24,830 nt of DNA. It comes from a virus. Where the stretch lies: the IMG/VR virus record IMGVR_UViG_3300032284_003258, positions 1 to 24,830 of that record. The stretch is one strand, 5' to 3'. The notes under the pieces were generated by a model that searched no databases, was not told the DNA's origin, and saw nothing but the letters and a program-made list of their open reading frames with translations. Both the position numbers and the translations under genes were made by a program. Below, piece after piece: positions 1-6,605 of this stretch; position 1 is the stretch's first letter; the number at the start of each line of letters is the position of its first letter.

Positions 1-548
1 ATTGCAGAAATGCTTCTACCTATCATTTCAGGTGATTTTTCCACTTTATAAGCGTCTAAGCCTTTAATAAATTTTTCCATGACTTCAAACCCTAACTCAC
101 GGAATGTCATTTCTCTACCCCGAAATTTTATTACAACTTTTACCTTGTTGTTGTCGGCAAGAAACTCTCTTGCATGTTCCTGCTTGACTGCGATATCGTG
201 TTTATCAGTAACAGGTCGAAGTTGAATCTCTTTGATCACAATAGTATTTTCGCGGGCTTTCTTTTCTTTAAGTTTTTGTTCCTGCTTTAACTTGTAAACC
301 CACTTGTTAAGATCAACAATGCGTACCACGGGAGGGTTAGCAGAACGATTTATTTCAATTAAATCCAACCCTTCATTTCTAGCCTGTGTAAGTGCCTCTC
401 TGCTAGATACAAGCCCAACCTGGTTGCCATCAATGTCTAGTAATCGCACCTGTGGGTGTCTAATTGCATCATTGTAAACCAGAGTTGATTTTATTGGATC
501 AACAGGACGCCTGTTATTTGACCGATTATTTTGAAAAGTTCCGCTCAA
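1..548 (-). CDS. infC: Translation initiation factor IF-3 (3' end beyond window)
   Basis: IF-3 binds the 30S subunit, checks the start codon and initiator tRNA, and prevents premature 50S joining. About 182 residues are visible and the frame is still open at position 1; bacterial IF-3 is about 180 residues, so only a short tail is missing. The N-domain contains VRLLDIDGNQVGLVSSREAL and GLDLIEI, followed by NPPVVRIVDLNKW, a Lys-rich linker, and the C-domain with VIKEIQLRPVTDKHD and KFRGREM, all hallmark IF-3 blocks. There is no ATG, and no GTG before the conserved core. The best start is TTG at 548-546, overlapping the clpX stop as TTGA, with AGGA nine bases upstream; ATC directly before it is the alternative. 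It is the last visible gene of a membrane protein-clpX-infC operon. Identity is very secure; the start is less so. Confidence 0.95.
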   Translation of the reverse strand, partial: MSGTFQNNRSNNRRPVDPIKSTLVYNDAIRHPQVRLLDIDGNQVGLVSSREALTQARNEGLDLIEINRSANPPVVRIVDLNKWVYKLKQEQKLKEKKARENTIVIKEIQLRPVTDKHDIAVKQEHAREFLADNNKVKVVIKFRGREMTFRELGFEVMEKFIKGLDAYKVEKSPEMIGRSISA

Positions 549-1789
549 GATACAACATCCTGATCGTTTGCATAGACACGTAAAGGTTCATTCATATTTT
601 CAACTGTTTCCTTTGTTATACAGATTTTTTTAACACCAGATTTAAAAAGCGTTGGCAATTCAAATTGAACACCAAGCAAAATTTGTTCAACAATACTACG
701 AAGACCTCTGGCACCAGTTTTCCGCAAAATTGCTTCACAGGCAATTGCCTTTAAACTTTCTGGTGTAAACTCCAAAATAATATTATCTAGTTCAAACATC
801 TTTTGAAATTGCTTGATAATAGCATTTTTTGGTTCAGTCAGAATTTTTACCAAAGATTCTTCATTCAAGTCTTCAAATGTTACAACGATGGGAAGACGAC
901 CAATCAATTCAGGAATAACTCCAAACTTAACAAGATCATCACTTCTGACCTGCTTGATAAGTTCATAGTTATTATTTTTTGTTGTTTGTTCTTTAACAAC
1001 TGAACCAAATCCAATTCCTGTATTATTGTGATTTTGACGGATTTCTATGATTTTGTCAAGACCTTCAAACGACCCACCAACAATAAAAAGAATATTTTTA
1101 GTGTTGATGGTTACAAAGTCTCCATTGGGATTTTTTCGACCACCTTGTGGTGGAATTTTTACTTCACAGCCCTCAATCATTTTAAGCAAAGCCTGTTGAA
1201 CACCTTCGCCGCTTACATCTCTAGTAATTGAGACATTTTCGCCTTTGCGGCCTTTTTTATCAATCTCATCAATATAAACAATACCACGTTCAGTTTTTGC
1301 TACATCTTGGTCTGCTGCATGATATAATTTGGCAATAGCATCTTCAACATCAAGACCAACATAACCACTTTCTGTTAAGCTTGTTGCATCAACAATACTG
1401 AATGGCACATCAAGAATTTTCGCAACATTCTGAATGGTATAGGTTTTGCCAGTTCCAGAGCCACCAATAAAAAGCATGTTGCTTTTATCTATAGTAACAC
1501 CATCAATTTCTGGATTATTAATCCGCTTGATATGGTTGTAAATTGCAACTGCCAAAGTTCTTTTGGCAATATCTTGTCCCACAACGTGCTCGTCTAAACG
1601 TTCTTTTACTTTTGCAGGTGTGATAGAGTCATCTGGTAGATTTTTGGGAACTTCCTTTTTTAAAATACTAAAGCATAAAGTTACACATTCATCACAAATG
1701 TAAACATCATTTCCTGCTATAAGCTTTTTAACTTGCTGTTGATTCTTTTCACAGAAACTACAGCGATGATATTCTTTTGTTGCAGTCAT
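545..1789 (-). CDS. clpX: ATP-dependent unfoldase ClpX
   Basis: ClpX is a hexameric AAA+ unfoldase that recognises degrons such as the ssrA tag and feeds substrates to ClpP. The 414-residue protein has the full bacterial layout. The zinc-binding domain has Cys10, Cys13, Cys32 and Cys35. Walker A is GGSGTGKT (109-116), the pore-1 loop GYVG (142-145), Walker B IVYIDEID (170-177), GRLP (297-300) and sensor II GARGLR (359-364). The ClpP-docking IGF tripeptide is intact (259-261), so partnership with a ClpP, presumably the host's, is plausible; no clpP is in this window. The pore-entrance RKH loop reads RKN (218-220), which may shift substrate choice. The ATG lies two bases after the upstream stop, with an AGG in the last codons of that gene as ribosome site, suggesting translational coupling. 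Confidence 0.96.
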   Translation of the reverse strand: MTATKEYHRCSFCEKNQQQVKKLIAGNDVYICDECVTLCFSILKKEVPKNLPDDSITPAKVKERLDEHVVGQDIAKRTLAVAIYNHIKRINNPEIDGVTIDKSNMLFIGGSGTGKTYTIQNVAKILDVPFSIVDATSLTESGYVGLDVEDAIAKLYHAADQDVAKTERGIVYIDEIDKKGRKGENVSITRDVSGEGVQQALLKMIEGCEVKIPPQGGRKNPNGDFVTINTKNILFIVGGSFEGLDKIIEIRQNHNNTGIGFGSVVKEQTTKNNNYELIKQVRSDDLVKFGVIPELIGRLPIVVTFEDLNEESLVKILTEPKNAIIKQFQKMFELDNIILEFTPESLKAIACEAILRKTGARGLRSIVEQILLGVQFELPTLFKSGVKKICITKETVENMNEPLRVYANDQDVVS

Positions 1790-1791
1790 TA

Positions 1792-3024
1792 TTAACGCCT
1801 ACCGTAAGTTATATGGGTTGGTTTAAAGTGTTCTGGAGGATGATATGTCTCATCAACACTAGTATAACTGCTCTGCAAAGATTCGTCCACTGGTTTTTTA
1901 ACAGATTCTTCACTTTTAATTTCTACAACAGGTTCAGAATCGATATCTGATAATGCAGATTCTGGTGGGTCATTGTCTGCGGCAGTTGCAGGGTAACTGG
2001 CAGTATCTAGCCAATTGTCCATCGATGAAGTTACCACGGATTTGATAATATCTGTGTCAATACTTGGTGGATAAACCTTTATCTCGGGTTTTATTATAAT
2101 TTTATCCTGTATATCTGTGATTTCTTTGACAGGTGTTGGCATGGCAGCCCATTCTTTTCCTGTCCACCACACAGTTGAATTGCTTTCTGGGTTATAGATT
2201 GTTTGTCCAACTATTGGCATGGATTGGTTTAATCCTGGTGTTGTAAAGTTGTTTTCCTGTGTAGAAGACAACGTTGTTTGTTCTTTAGCATAACTTATAT
2301 TTGCTGCTATAAGCATGAGAATAGCCAATGGGTCAAATACCAATACAATCATAATAATCATCCAGCGAACAGATTTATCTATATCAATTGTTTGGCCATC
2401 GGCGAAAAATTCAGCAATATACTTGATGGGACCAACTTCTGCTTCCACTTTACGATTTTCAGCACGAATTGGTGCCGCCTCCTCATTAAGATGTTGTATG
2501 ATAGTTTGTTGCGTTTCAATATCTTTAGTTAAGGCAGTGTGATCCTGTTGTTGAGATTTACGCAACGCAGTGGCTCTTGTTGCACCTGCTTCTGTGGAAC
2601 TACGGACCAATATTTGTTCCACTGCATCATCCATTTGTTTGAGTTGCTTGCGGTCAGAATCAATGTTTTCTCTTGCTACACGGATTTTTTCATCATAAAT
2701 GGCGAGTTTACTTTGCACACCGCTGCTTACCAAATAATGGTCATTATGGGCCTTGGAAAGGTATCCAATACAACCGATAGAAGTTAGTAACATTAGAAAT
2801 ATTATAGCCGGAATTAAATAAAATTTATAGATTATTGGGCATCGTTTCCAGTTTGCCTTTAGCCAAACAGATATAGTTAGTTTGCCGAGTGCCAGAGATA
2901 TTCCCATAACTGCGACGGGCAATGCTGCAGCAGAAAAAATTGCCATTAATCCGACAATACTAAAATATTCTGCTACAACAGATATCGTTAACGCCACAAA
3001 TATCATAAAACGAGAATAATTCAT
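1792..3024 (-). CDS. Coiled-coil membrane protein, unknown function
   Basis: 410 residues. Hydrophobic segments lie near residues 6-47 (probably two helices), 66-88 and 221-243. A long charged helical region at about 100-200, rich in Gln, Glu and Lys, is likely a coiled coil between membrane segments. The block EAEVGPIKYIAEFF followed by a helix ending in VFDPLAILMLIAAN resembles a recurrent protein of marine T4-like phages, as far as I can recall. The C-terminal third (about 250-410) is low-complexity and acidic with many Ser, Thr and Pro, including a short Trp-containing block (NSTVWWTGKEW). It heads an operon with clpX and infC, separated from clpX by two bases. A role as virion or host-membrane protein is possible; nothing in the sequence decides. 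No strong promoter or SD was seen in the 40 bases upstream. Confidence 0.8.
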   Translation of the reverse strand: MNYSRFMIFVALTISVVAEYFSIVGLMAIFSAAALPVAVMGISLALGKLTISVWLKANWKRCPIIYKFYLIPAIIFLMLLTSIGCIGYLSKAHNDHYLVSSGVQSKLAIYDEKIRVARENIDSDRKQLKQMDDAVEQILVRSSTEAGATRATALRKSQQQDHTALTKDIETQQTIIQHLNEEAAPIRAENRKVEAEVGPIKYIAEFFADGQTIDIDKSVRWMIIMIVLVFDPLAILMLIAANISYAKEQTTLSSTQENNFTTPGLNQSMPIVGQTIYNPESNSTVWWTGKEWAAMPTPVKEITDIQDKIIIKPEIKVYPPSIDTDIIKSVVTSSMDNWLDTASYPATAADNDPPESALSDIDSEPVVEIKSEESVKKPVDESLQSSYTSVDETYHPPEHFKPTHITYGRR

Positions 3025-3065
3025 TTTTCTGTCTTTTTACAACTATTAAATGAATAACTAATTTA

Positions 3066-4220
3066 CTATACTCCAGGAATCTGGGTGATGACTATATTAT
3101 TGCTGATAGCCTGAACGTTGCTATCAATGCCTTGTGCCGTGATATTTGTAATTCTACCGGGATTGCTAAACCAGGCAGTGCCACTTGCTTGACTTACGCA
3201 TGGGGCAAACAGTTTTCTGTTGCTATTCCATGTGTTAACCAGTCCTCTGGCGACAAAACGCTGAATTGCTTCAGTGCCAGTAAATGTAGTTCCATAATCT
3301 GGTTCACATACCAATGCCGCTGTAGATAACGCTGAATAACATTCATAACCAACAGTCCATGTAATGCTGTTCAGAGCAGCATTGCCAACAGCACCAACCC
3401 GATTTATGTTGCCAAAGAAACTTGGTGTCGCAGTTGATTCTAACTGGCTAACAACTTGGAACCAACGCATATTTGCGCGTTCTTTGTCTTCACTGAGAGT
3501 TATATTACTGATAGGTCCTGTATATACTCCAACAGGAAACCCAAGATTGGAAGTTGCATTGCCGTTGTTTATTGATATAGGTTGAGAAAAACCATTCGAC
3601 TCTAACTGTAGATATGGTCCGGCAACTTCAGCAGTTACGCCAGTCTCTGGGGTGTAGGCATTAATCTGAGAAGCTGCACTTTGAAGATTGCCAGCAGTAA
3701 ATATTATTTTGACATTGTTTATGTTAACAAATGAATCTTTGGTCACATTTGAAAAAGAATTCCCTATTACACTTGGTGTGTTTTGATATTGCCCAGTTGG
3801 GTAATAACCTGGGTTATCAAGGCCCAGTGTTGCCAGAGCGGTGCCATTACCCTCCTTTAGATAAAATGGTTGCCCTTCAAATCCTGGTGCATTTTGTAGG
3901 GTAATATACCCAGATGCCACACTTTGATCAGCATACACACCTGTAAATTTAGTCAAAAGATTTATTTTGTCTATTGCACTTGCAAGATTGTCGCCATTGC
4001 TGAATGTCACGGTATAACCATTAATTAGGATAGTACTACCATTATCAAATGGTGTTCCACTGACACTGCTGCCACCAGTTGTTTTTACAATGCTCTGTAT
4101 GTTCCATGCAGTTTGGCTGTCGAGTCCACCTGCCTGGTTACCAGTTAATGCTGAATAATCATTTGGTGTTGTGTTGTTATAGGTGATTTGAAAATAAGTT
4201 GTATTAAACGAATAAGTCAT
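3066..4220 (-). CDS. Putative virion structural protein with flagellin-hook (IN)-like repeats
   Basis: 384 residues, rich in Asn, Thr, Ser and Gly, with no signal peptide. Two similar blocks occur at about residues 62-137 and 163-232. Each starts with an INGYTVTF or VNINNVKIIF strand, then a helix (LASAIDKIN or LQSAASQIN), a GV.A strand, and ends in a LGL or LGF turn. This is the pattern of the flagellin hook IN motif, also seen in phage surface proteins. The C-terminal half (from about 245) has no motif I recognise. The start ATG has a clear AGAGGA site. A 10-bp inverted repeat with an ATAAATA motif in its loop lies just upstream, fitting late expression. A fibre, decoration or tail protein is likely by composition and neighbourhood; the exact role is unknown. 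Confidence 0.7.
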   Translation of the reverse strand: MTYSFNTTYFQITYNNTTPNDYSALTGNQAGGLDSQTAWNIQSIVKTTGGSSVSGTPFDNGSTILINGYTVTFSNGDNLASAIDKINLLTKFTGVYADQSVASGYITLQNAPGFEGQPFYLKEGNGTALATLGLDNPGYYPTGQYQNTPSVIGNSFSNVTKDSFVNINNVKIIFTAGNLQSAASQINAYTPETGVTAEVAGPYLQLESNGFSQPISINNGNATSNLGFPVGVYTGPISNITLSEDKERANMRWFQVVSQLESTATPSFFGNINRVGAVGNAALNSITWTVGYECYSALSTAALVCEPDYGTTFTGTEAIQRFVARGLVNTWNSNRKLFAPCVSQASGTAWFSNPGRITNITAQGIDSNVQAISNNIVITQIPGV

Positions 4221-4230
4221 AGGTATTCCT

Positions 4231-4267
4231 CTGCCTGCAATATGTTGATTATTTATGTTGCAGGCAG
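4231..4267. repeat. 10-bp perfect inverted repeat with late-promoter-like loop
   Basis: CTGCCTGCAA (4231-4240) and TTGCAGGCAG (4258-4267) form a perfect stem around a 17-base loop. On the minus strand the loop contains CATAAATA, one base from the T4 late promoter consensus TATAAATA. It lies between the SleB-like gene and the structural gene. It could act as a terminator or processing hairpin for the former, or as a promoter region for the latter; there is no clean T-tract on either side. Confidence 0.6.
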
Positions 4268-4290
4268 AAAAACCTAAAAAATATTAGACT

Positions 4291-4923
4291 CTACTTAACT
4301 TCTTTCCAAAATATATGAGAACCAAGAGTGAACTTTATTGTGTTATTAGCCCATTGAGGACCAACATTGACACTGTGAAAATATGTTGAACCTCTGCCAG
4401 TATCTTTTAATTTTTTATTCCAAACCTGGATAGCCAGTTGCTGCATTTTTTGCCAGGAATCTTGTTCTATCTTGAAAGATTTGCCGAATTTTCGCCCAAC
4501 CCAACTGAACTGGTGTTTGATTTTGCCGTTAACCATGTGATATTGGAACACATTGGCACACACTGAAGAAGCAAACTCGCTTTTGCCGATACGATTTATT
4601 GGAACATAAGCAATAGCAATCTGCTCATTGGGCTTGCCACCTCTGATTTCAAAATATAGATTCCACGCCAGACATTCGATTTCGCGTTGGTCTTCATATA
4701 ACATATCGCTTGCCTCCTTGATATCCAAAGGTAGCAAACGTTGCAATTCTGGAATGCTGCGATAGTCGTCCCGAACACCAGTCTCTGGGTCAGTAACTAA
4801 TGTATAGGATTCTTTAAACTGTGCAGCATCTGATGTCGGCGATGCTTGCACTGGATTGCATCCTGCAAGTATCGTGCATCCCAACCAAAAAGAGCACAGT
4901 TTTTTTAAATTGATATACATTAC
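4291..4923 (-). CDS. SleB-type cell wall hydrolase, predicted lipoprotein
   Basis: 210 residues. Residues 1-21 are a lipoprotein signal peptide (KK, hydrophobic core, lipobox LAGC, Cys21), so the mature protein is probably anchored to a membrane. The C-terminal part carries the Hydrolase_2 (SleB) signature: ECLAWNLYFEIRGG with the catalytic-type Glu, then IAIAYVPINRI, VCANVFQ, QFSW and a late GSTYFHS block. This family cleaves peptidoglycan. The start at 4923 is chosen over an ATG at 4971 because the promoter -35 box covers 4971, the signal peptide begins here and AAGGAG lies upstream. A lipid-anchored phage hydrolase is unusual; it may act as an accessory lysis protein, a spanin-like factor or a superinfection barrier. 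The hydrolase call is firm, the role is not. Confidence 0.85.
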   Translation of the reverse strand, partial: VMYINLKKLCSFWLGCTILAGCNPVQASPTSDAAQFKESYTLVTDPETGVRDDYRSIPELQRLLPLDIKEASDMLYEDQREIECLAWNLYFEIRGGKPNEQIAIAYVPINRIGKSEFASSVCANVFQYHMVNGKIKHQFSWVGRKFGKSFKIEQDSWQKMQQLAIQVWNKKLKDTGRGSTYFHSVNVGPQWANNTIKFTLGSHIFWKEVK

Positions 4924-4942
4924 GTCGTTTTCTCCTTCATTG

Positions 4943-4971
4943 TTTATAGAACTTAGAAGCAGTATTGTCAA
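4943..4971 (-). promoter_or_regulatory. Sigma70-like promoter for the SleB-type gene
   Basis: On the minus strand TTGACA (4971-4966) is followed after 17 bases by TATAAA (4948-4943). The predicted transcript start is about 4936, 13 bases before the chosen ATG. Confidence 0.75.
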
Positions 4972-5178
4972 ACTATATTTCTAAGTTATTGATAGATAAA
5001 CCATTTTATCTACCAAAACGCCACAATTTATGAGGTTGGCGTAGACGGTTATTTACAAAGCACTTAAAATTTTTAAGTGTGCTCTTAACCTAAAAGTGGG
5101 CTAGGCTTCTCCTTTTAATATGCCCTTGGATATTACTTATAAAAGATAATCTATATTTTTATAAAAGTCAAGAAAAAC
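4972..5178. other. Divergent intergenic region with three consecutive hairpins
   Basis: No gene seen. Three inverted repeats follow one another: TAGATAAA/TTTATCTA (4993-5012), ACGCCA/TGGCGT (5018-5042), and CACTTAAAA/TTTTAAGTG (5061-5079). A weaker GGGC/GCCC pair spans 5098-5125. It lies between two divergent promoters. The hairpins could be operators, a small RNA, or transcription barriers. Confidence 0.5.
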
Positions 5179-5207
5179 TTGTCCGTTTTTGAGAAATAGA
5201 GTATTAT
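5179..5207 (+). promoter_or_regulatory. Sigma70-like promoter for the Smr operon
   Basis: TTGTCC (5179-5184), 17-base spacer, TATTAT (5202-5207). The expected transcript start near 5214 excludes an upstream TTG start at 5189 and supports the ATG at 5246. Confidence 0.7.
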
Positions 5208-5245
5208 CTATAGTGAGTCTACACTTTGATATAAGAGAATTTACC

Positions 5246-5638
5246 ATGAATAACTGTAACAACCCCATGCATGTAACACAAGATGAACAATTAAGTGATG
5301 ATGACATCAGAGTATGGAATAGTTATATACAAGATGTCTGGAGTAAACCAGAAACTAGATTTCAATCAAAAAAAGGTCAAGATTATTCTCTAAAGTTTTC
5401 TCTGGACCTACATGGAATGACTGTTCAACAGGCATTTAATGCTACCAAATTGTTTGTTGACGAACATCGTATTAATGGCAGTAAAAGTTTTGTCATTATC
5501 AGTGGCAAAAGCGGTAAAATAGCGGAAGAACTGCCATTTTGGGTAGAGAATATACCATGTGTTAGAAAGATTGAACCTATTGTAGATAGTCGTGGCAGTG
5601 CGGGTGCCTATATGGTATATCTATATAGTAAAAGATAG
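5246..5638 (+). CDS. Smr-domain protein (SmrA/SmrB/MutS2-C type nuclease)
   Basis: 130 residues. The N-terminal region (LSDDDIRVWNSYIQDV, about 16-31) resembles the lead-in of alphaproteobacterial Smr proteins. The Smr domain runs from about 50 to the end: LDLHGMT (53-59, the DLHG catalytic motif), SGKSG (86-90, at the TGxG position) and GSAGAYMVYL (117-126). Smr domains bind or cut nucleic acid. E. coli SmrB cuts mRNA between collided ribosomes and passes them to tmRNA rescue, and MutS2 acts in collision rescue in Bacillus. Because this window also encodes tmRNA and ClpX, a ribosome-collision role is attractive but inferred; a DNA role is the alternative. It is the first gene of a three-gene plus-strand operon. 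Confidence 0.88.
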   Translation: MNNCNNPMHVTQDEQLSDDDIRVWNSYIQDVWSKPETRFQSKKGQDYSLKFSLDLHGMTVQQAFNATKLFVDEHRINGSKSFVIISGKSGKIAEELPFWVENIPCVRKIEPIVDSRGSAGAYMVYLYSKR

Positions 5639-5648
5639 TTAAGCAGAT

Positions 5649-5691
5649 TGCATATCAGATATGCATTAAGTTATGTTGCACTGCAACATAA
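5649..5691. repeat. Two adjacent near-perfect palindromes
   Basis: TGCATAT/ATATGCA around CAG (5649-5665) and TTATGTTGCA/TGCAACATAA around a single C (5671-5691). They sit in the 91-base gap between the Smr gene and the next gene. As RNA they are two hairpins inside the operon (processing or attenuation); as DNA they resemble operator sites. There is no T-tract. Confidence 0.6.
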
Positions 5692-5729
5692 AATTTGTAA
5701 ATAATGTATATATGAATGGAGACCAAAAA

Positions 5730-5888
5730 ATGTTATTGCAAGATATTATACAAAAATTGCAGAAATTGTGGAAAAACTGGAGTATGAGTCCCGAAGAACG
5801 GTGGCTTGCTGACAGTGCAGATATCATTGAACTGGAGCATAAATTACATGCTCTTAATTCACCAAAGCATAATTTTTTTTCAAATTAA
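5730..5888 (+). CDS. Small protein, DUF3563-like
   Basis: 52 residues: an amphipathic Lys/Trp-rich N-terminus, then MSPEERWLADSADIIELEHK and LHAL. The PEE..L..S.D...LE..L..L arrangement matches small DUF3563-type proteins of proteobacteria, whose function is not known. The ATG at 5730 follows GGAG at eight bases; an in-frame ATG at 5673 sits inside a palindrome and has no SD. It is second in the Smr operon, 14 bases before the next gene. Confidence 0.65.
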   Translation: MLLQDIIQKLQKLWKNWSMSPEERWLADSADIIELEHKLHALNSPKHNFFSN

Positions 5889-5902
5889 CACGGAGCATCT
5901 AA

Positions 5903-6094
5903 ATGTTTGATAATACTGGAATTAAAGAAATTAACGACGCTGTTTTGGACTATGCAACAACAGCTACTAAAAAGACATATGAGTTACAAACAGCCCTGCT
6001 CAAGGATTTCGTAGCCTTGAACAAGAAATTGTATGAGATTTCACCAGCAAAAAATTTCTCTGATCTTTTTGTTTCCACTTTTTCTAAGAAGTGA
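5903..6094 (+). CDS. Small helical protein, possibly phasin-like
   Basis: 63 residues, with GGAG seven bases before the ATG. It is almost entirely helical by composition: an acidic start, then TKKTYELQTALLKDFVALNK and ISPAKNFSDLF. The amphipathic pattern and the late PAKNF..LF segment recall proteobacterial phasins, which coat polyhydroxyalkanoate granules, but it is shorter and the match is weak. It is last in the operon, ahead of a strong hairpin. Unknown function is the safe reading. Confidence 0.6.
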   Translation: MFDNTGIKEINDAVLDYATTATKKTYELQTALLKDFVALNKKLYEISPAKNFSDLFVSTFSKK

Positions 6095-6100
6095 TAGTAA

Positions 6101-6126
6101 AACTGGGTAGGGAAACTTACCCAGTT
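6101..6126. terminator. Bidirectional terminator between convergent genes
   Basis: AACTGGGTA and TACCCAGTT form a 9-bp stem with an 8-base loop. On the minus strand it is followed by TTTTAC. It lies directly after the small helical gene and touches the stop codon of the convergent Cys-rich gene, so it can serve both. Confidence 0.7.
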
Positions 6127-6560
6127 CAACTCCATGCGTTGCAGCATCCTTTGGGGTCAACATCTGCACCAAGTTTAAATGTGTCAGACATTTTATCATC
6201 TAACATTGCAAAAAGTTCACATTTGCCTTTTTTATACCAACTGCAATTTTCGCAGCGTACTTGACCTATAACATAACCGGCCTCATCTGGTGTTACAACA
6301 TCTTGAATAGGCTGATCGTCATGTGGTTGTCCTTGAATATACAGTCCACAACTGGCATTGGCAACAACTACATCATTTTTGCCAAAAATACCACAGCGTT
6401 TTTTTCCAGGGAGAAACAGGTCACATGTGCTACATTGTGCAAATTGGTTATAGGTTTCACCAGTTGTTTTCTTTGGTTCTAGATAGATAAAAGCCCAGCG
6501 ACCAATTTTATCGCCCTTTTTATAACTCTCTAAGAGGTTTATGATTGCACGCATATCCAT
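6126..6560 (-). CDS. Cys-rich protein with duplicated CxxC module, probable metal or Fe-S binding
   Basis: 144 residues. Two copies of one Cys pattern are visible: CSTCDLFLPGKKRCGIFG with a later SCGLY, and CENCSWYKKGKCELF with a later CCNAW. Each is C-x2-C-x8-or-7-C-x(about 20)-C. This suggests an internal duplication binding two metal ions or Fe-S clusters, loosely like high-potential iron-sulfur proteins. The N-terminal 35 residues are unlike the rest. It has no signal peptide. The start ATG lacks an SD, and a GATAAATA late-type motif lies only six bases upstream, so the transcript may be leaderless. Function unknown. Confidence 0.75.
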   Translation of the reverse strand: MDMRAIINLLESYKKGDKIGRWAFIYLEPKKTTGETYNQFAQCSTCDLFLPGKKRCGIFGKNDVVVANASCGLYIQGQPHDDQPIQDVVTPDEAGYVIGQVRCENCSWYKKGKCELFAMLDDKMSDTFKLGADVDPKGCCNAWS

Positions 6561-6566
6561 AAAGGA

Positions 6567-6574
6567 TATTTATC
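6567..6574 (-). promoter_or_regulatory. T4-late-like promoter motif
   Basis: GATAAATA on the minus strand, one base from TATAAATA, ends six bases before the ATG at 6560. If used like a T4 late promoter, transcription would start at or next to the ATG. Confidence 0.45.
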
Positions 6575-6605
6575 AGGGTAGATAATTCATGATAATAGAA
6601 CGATG

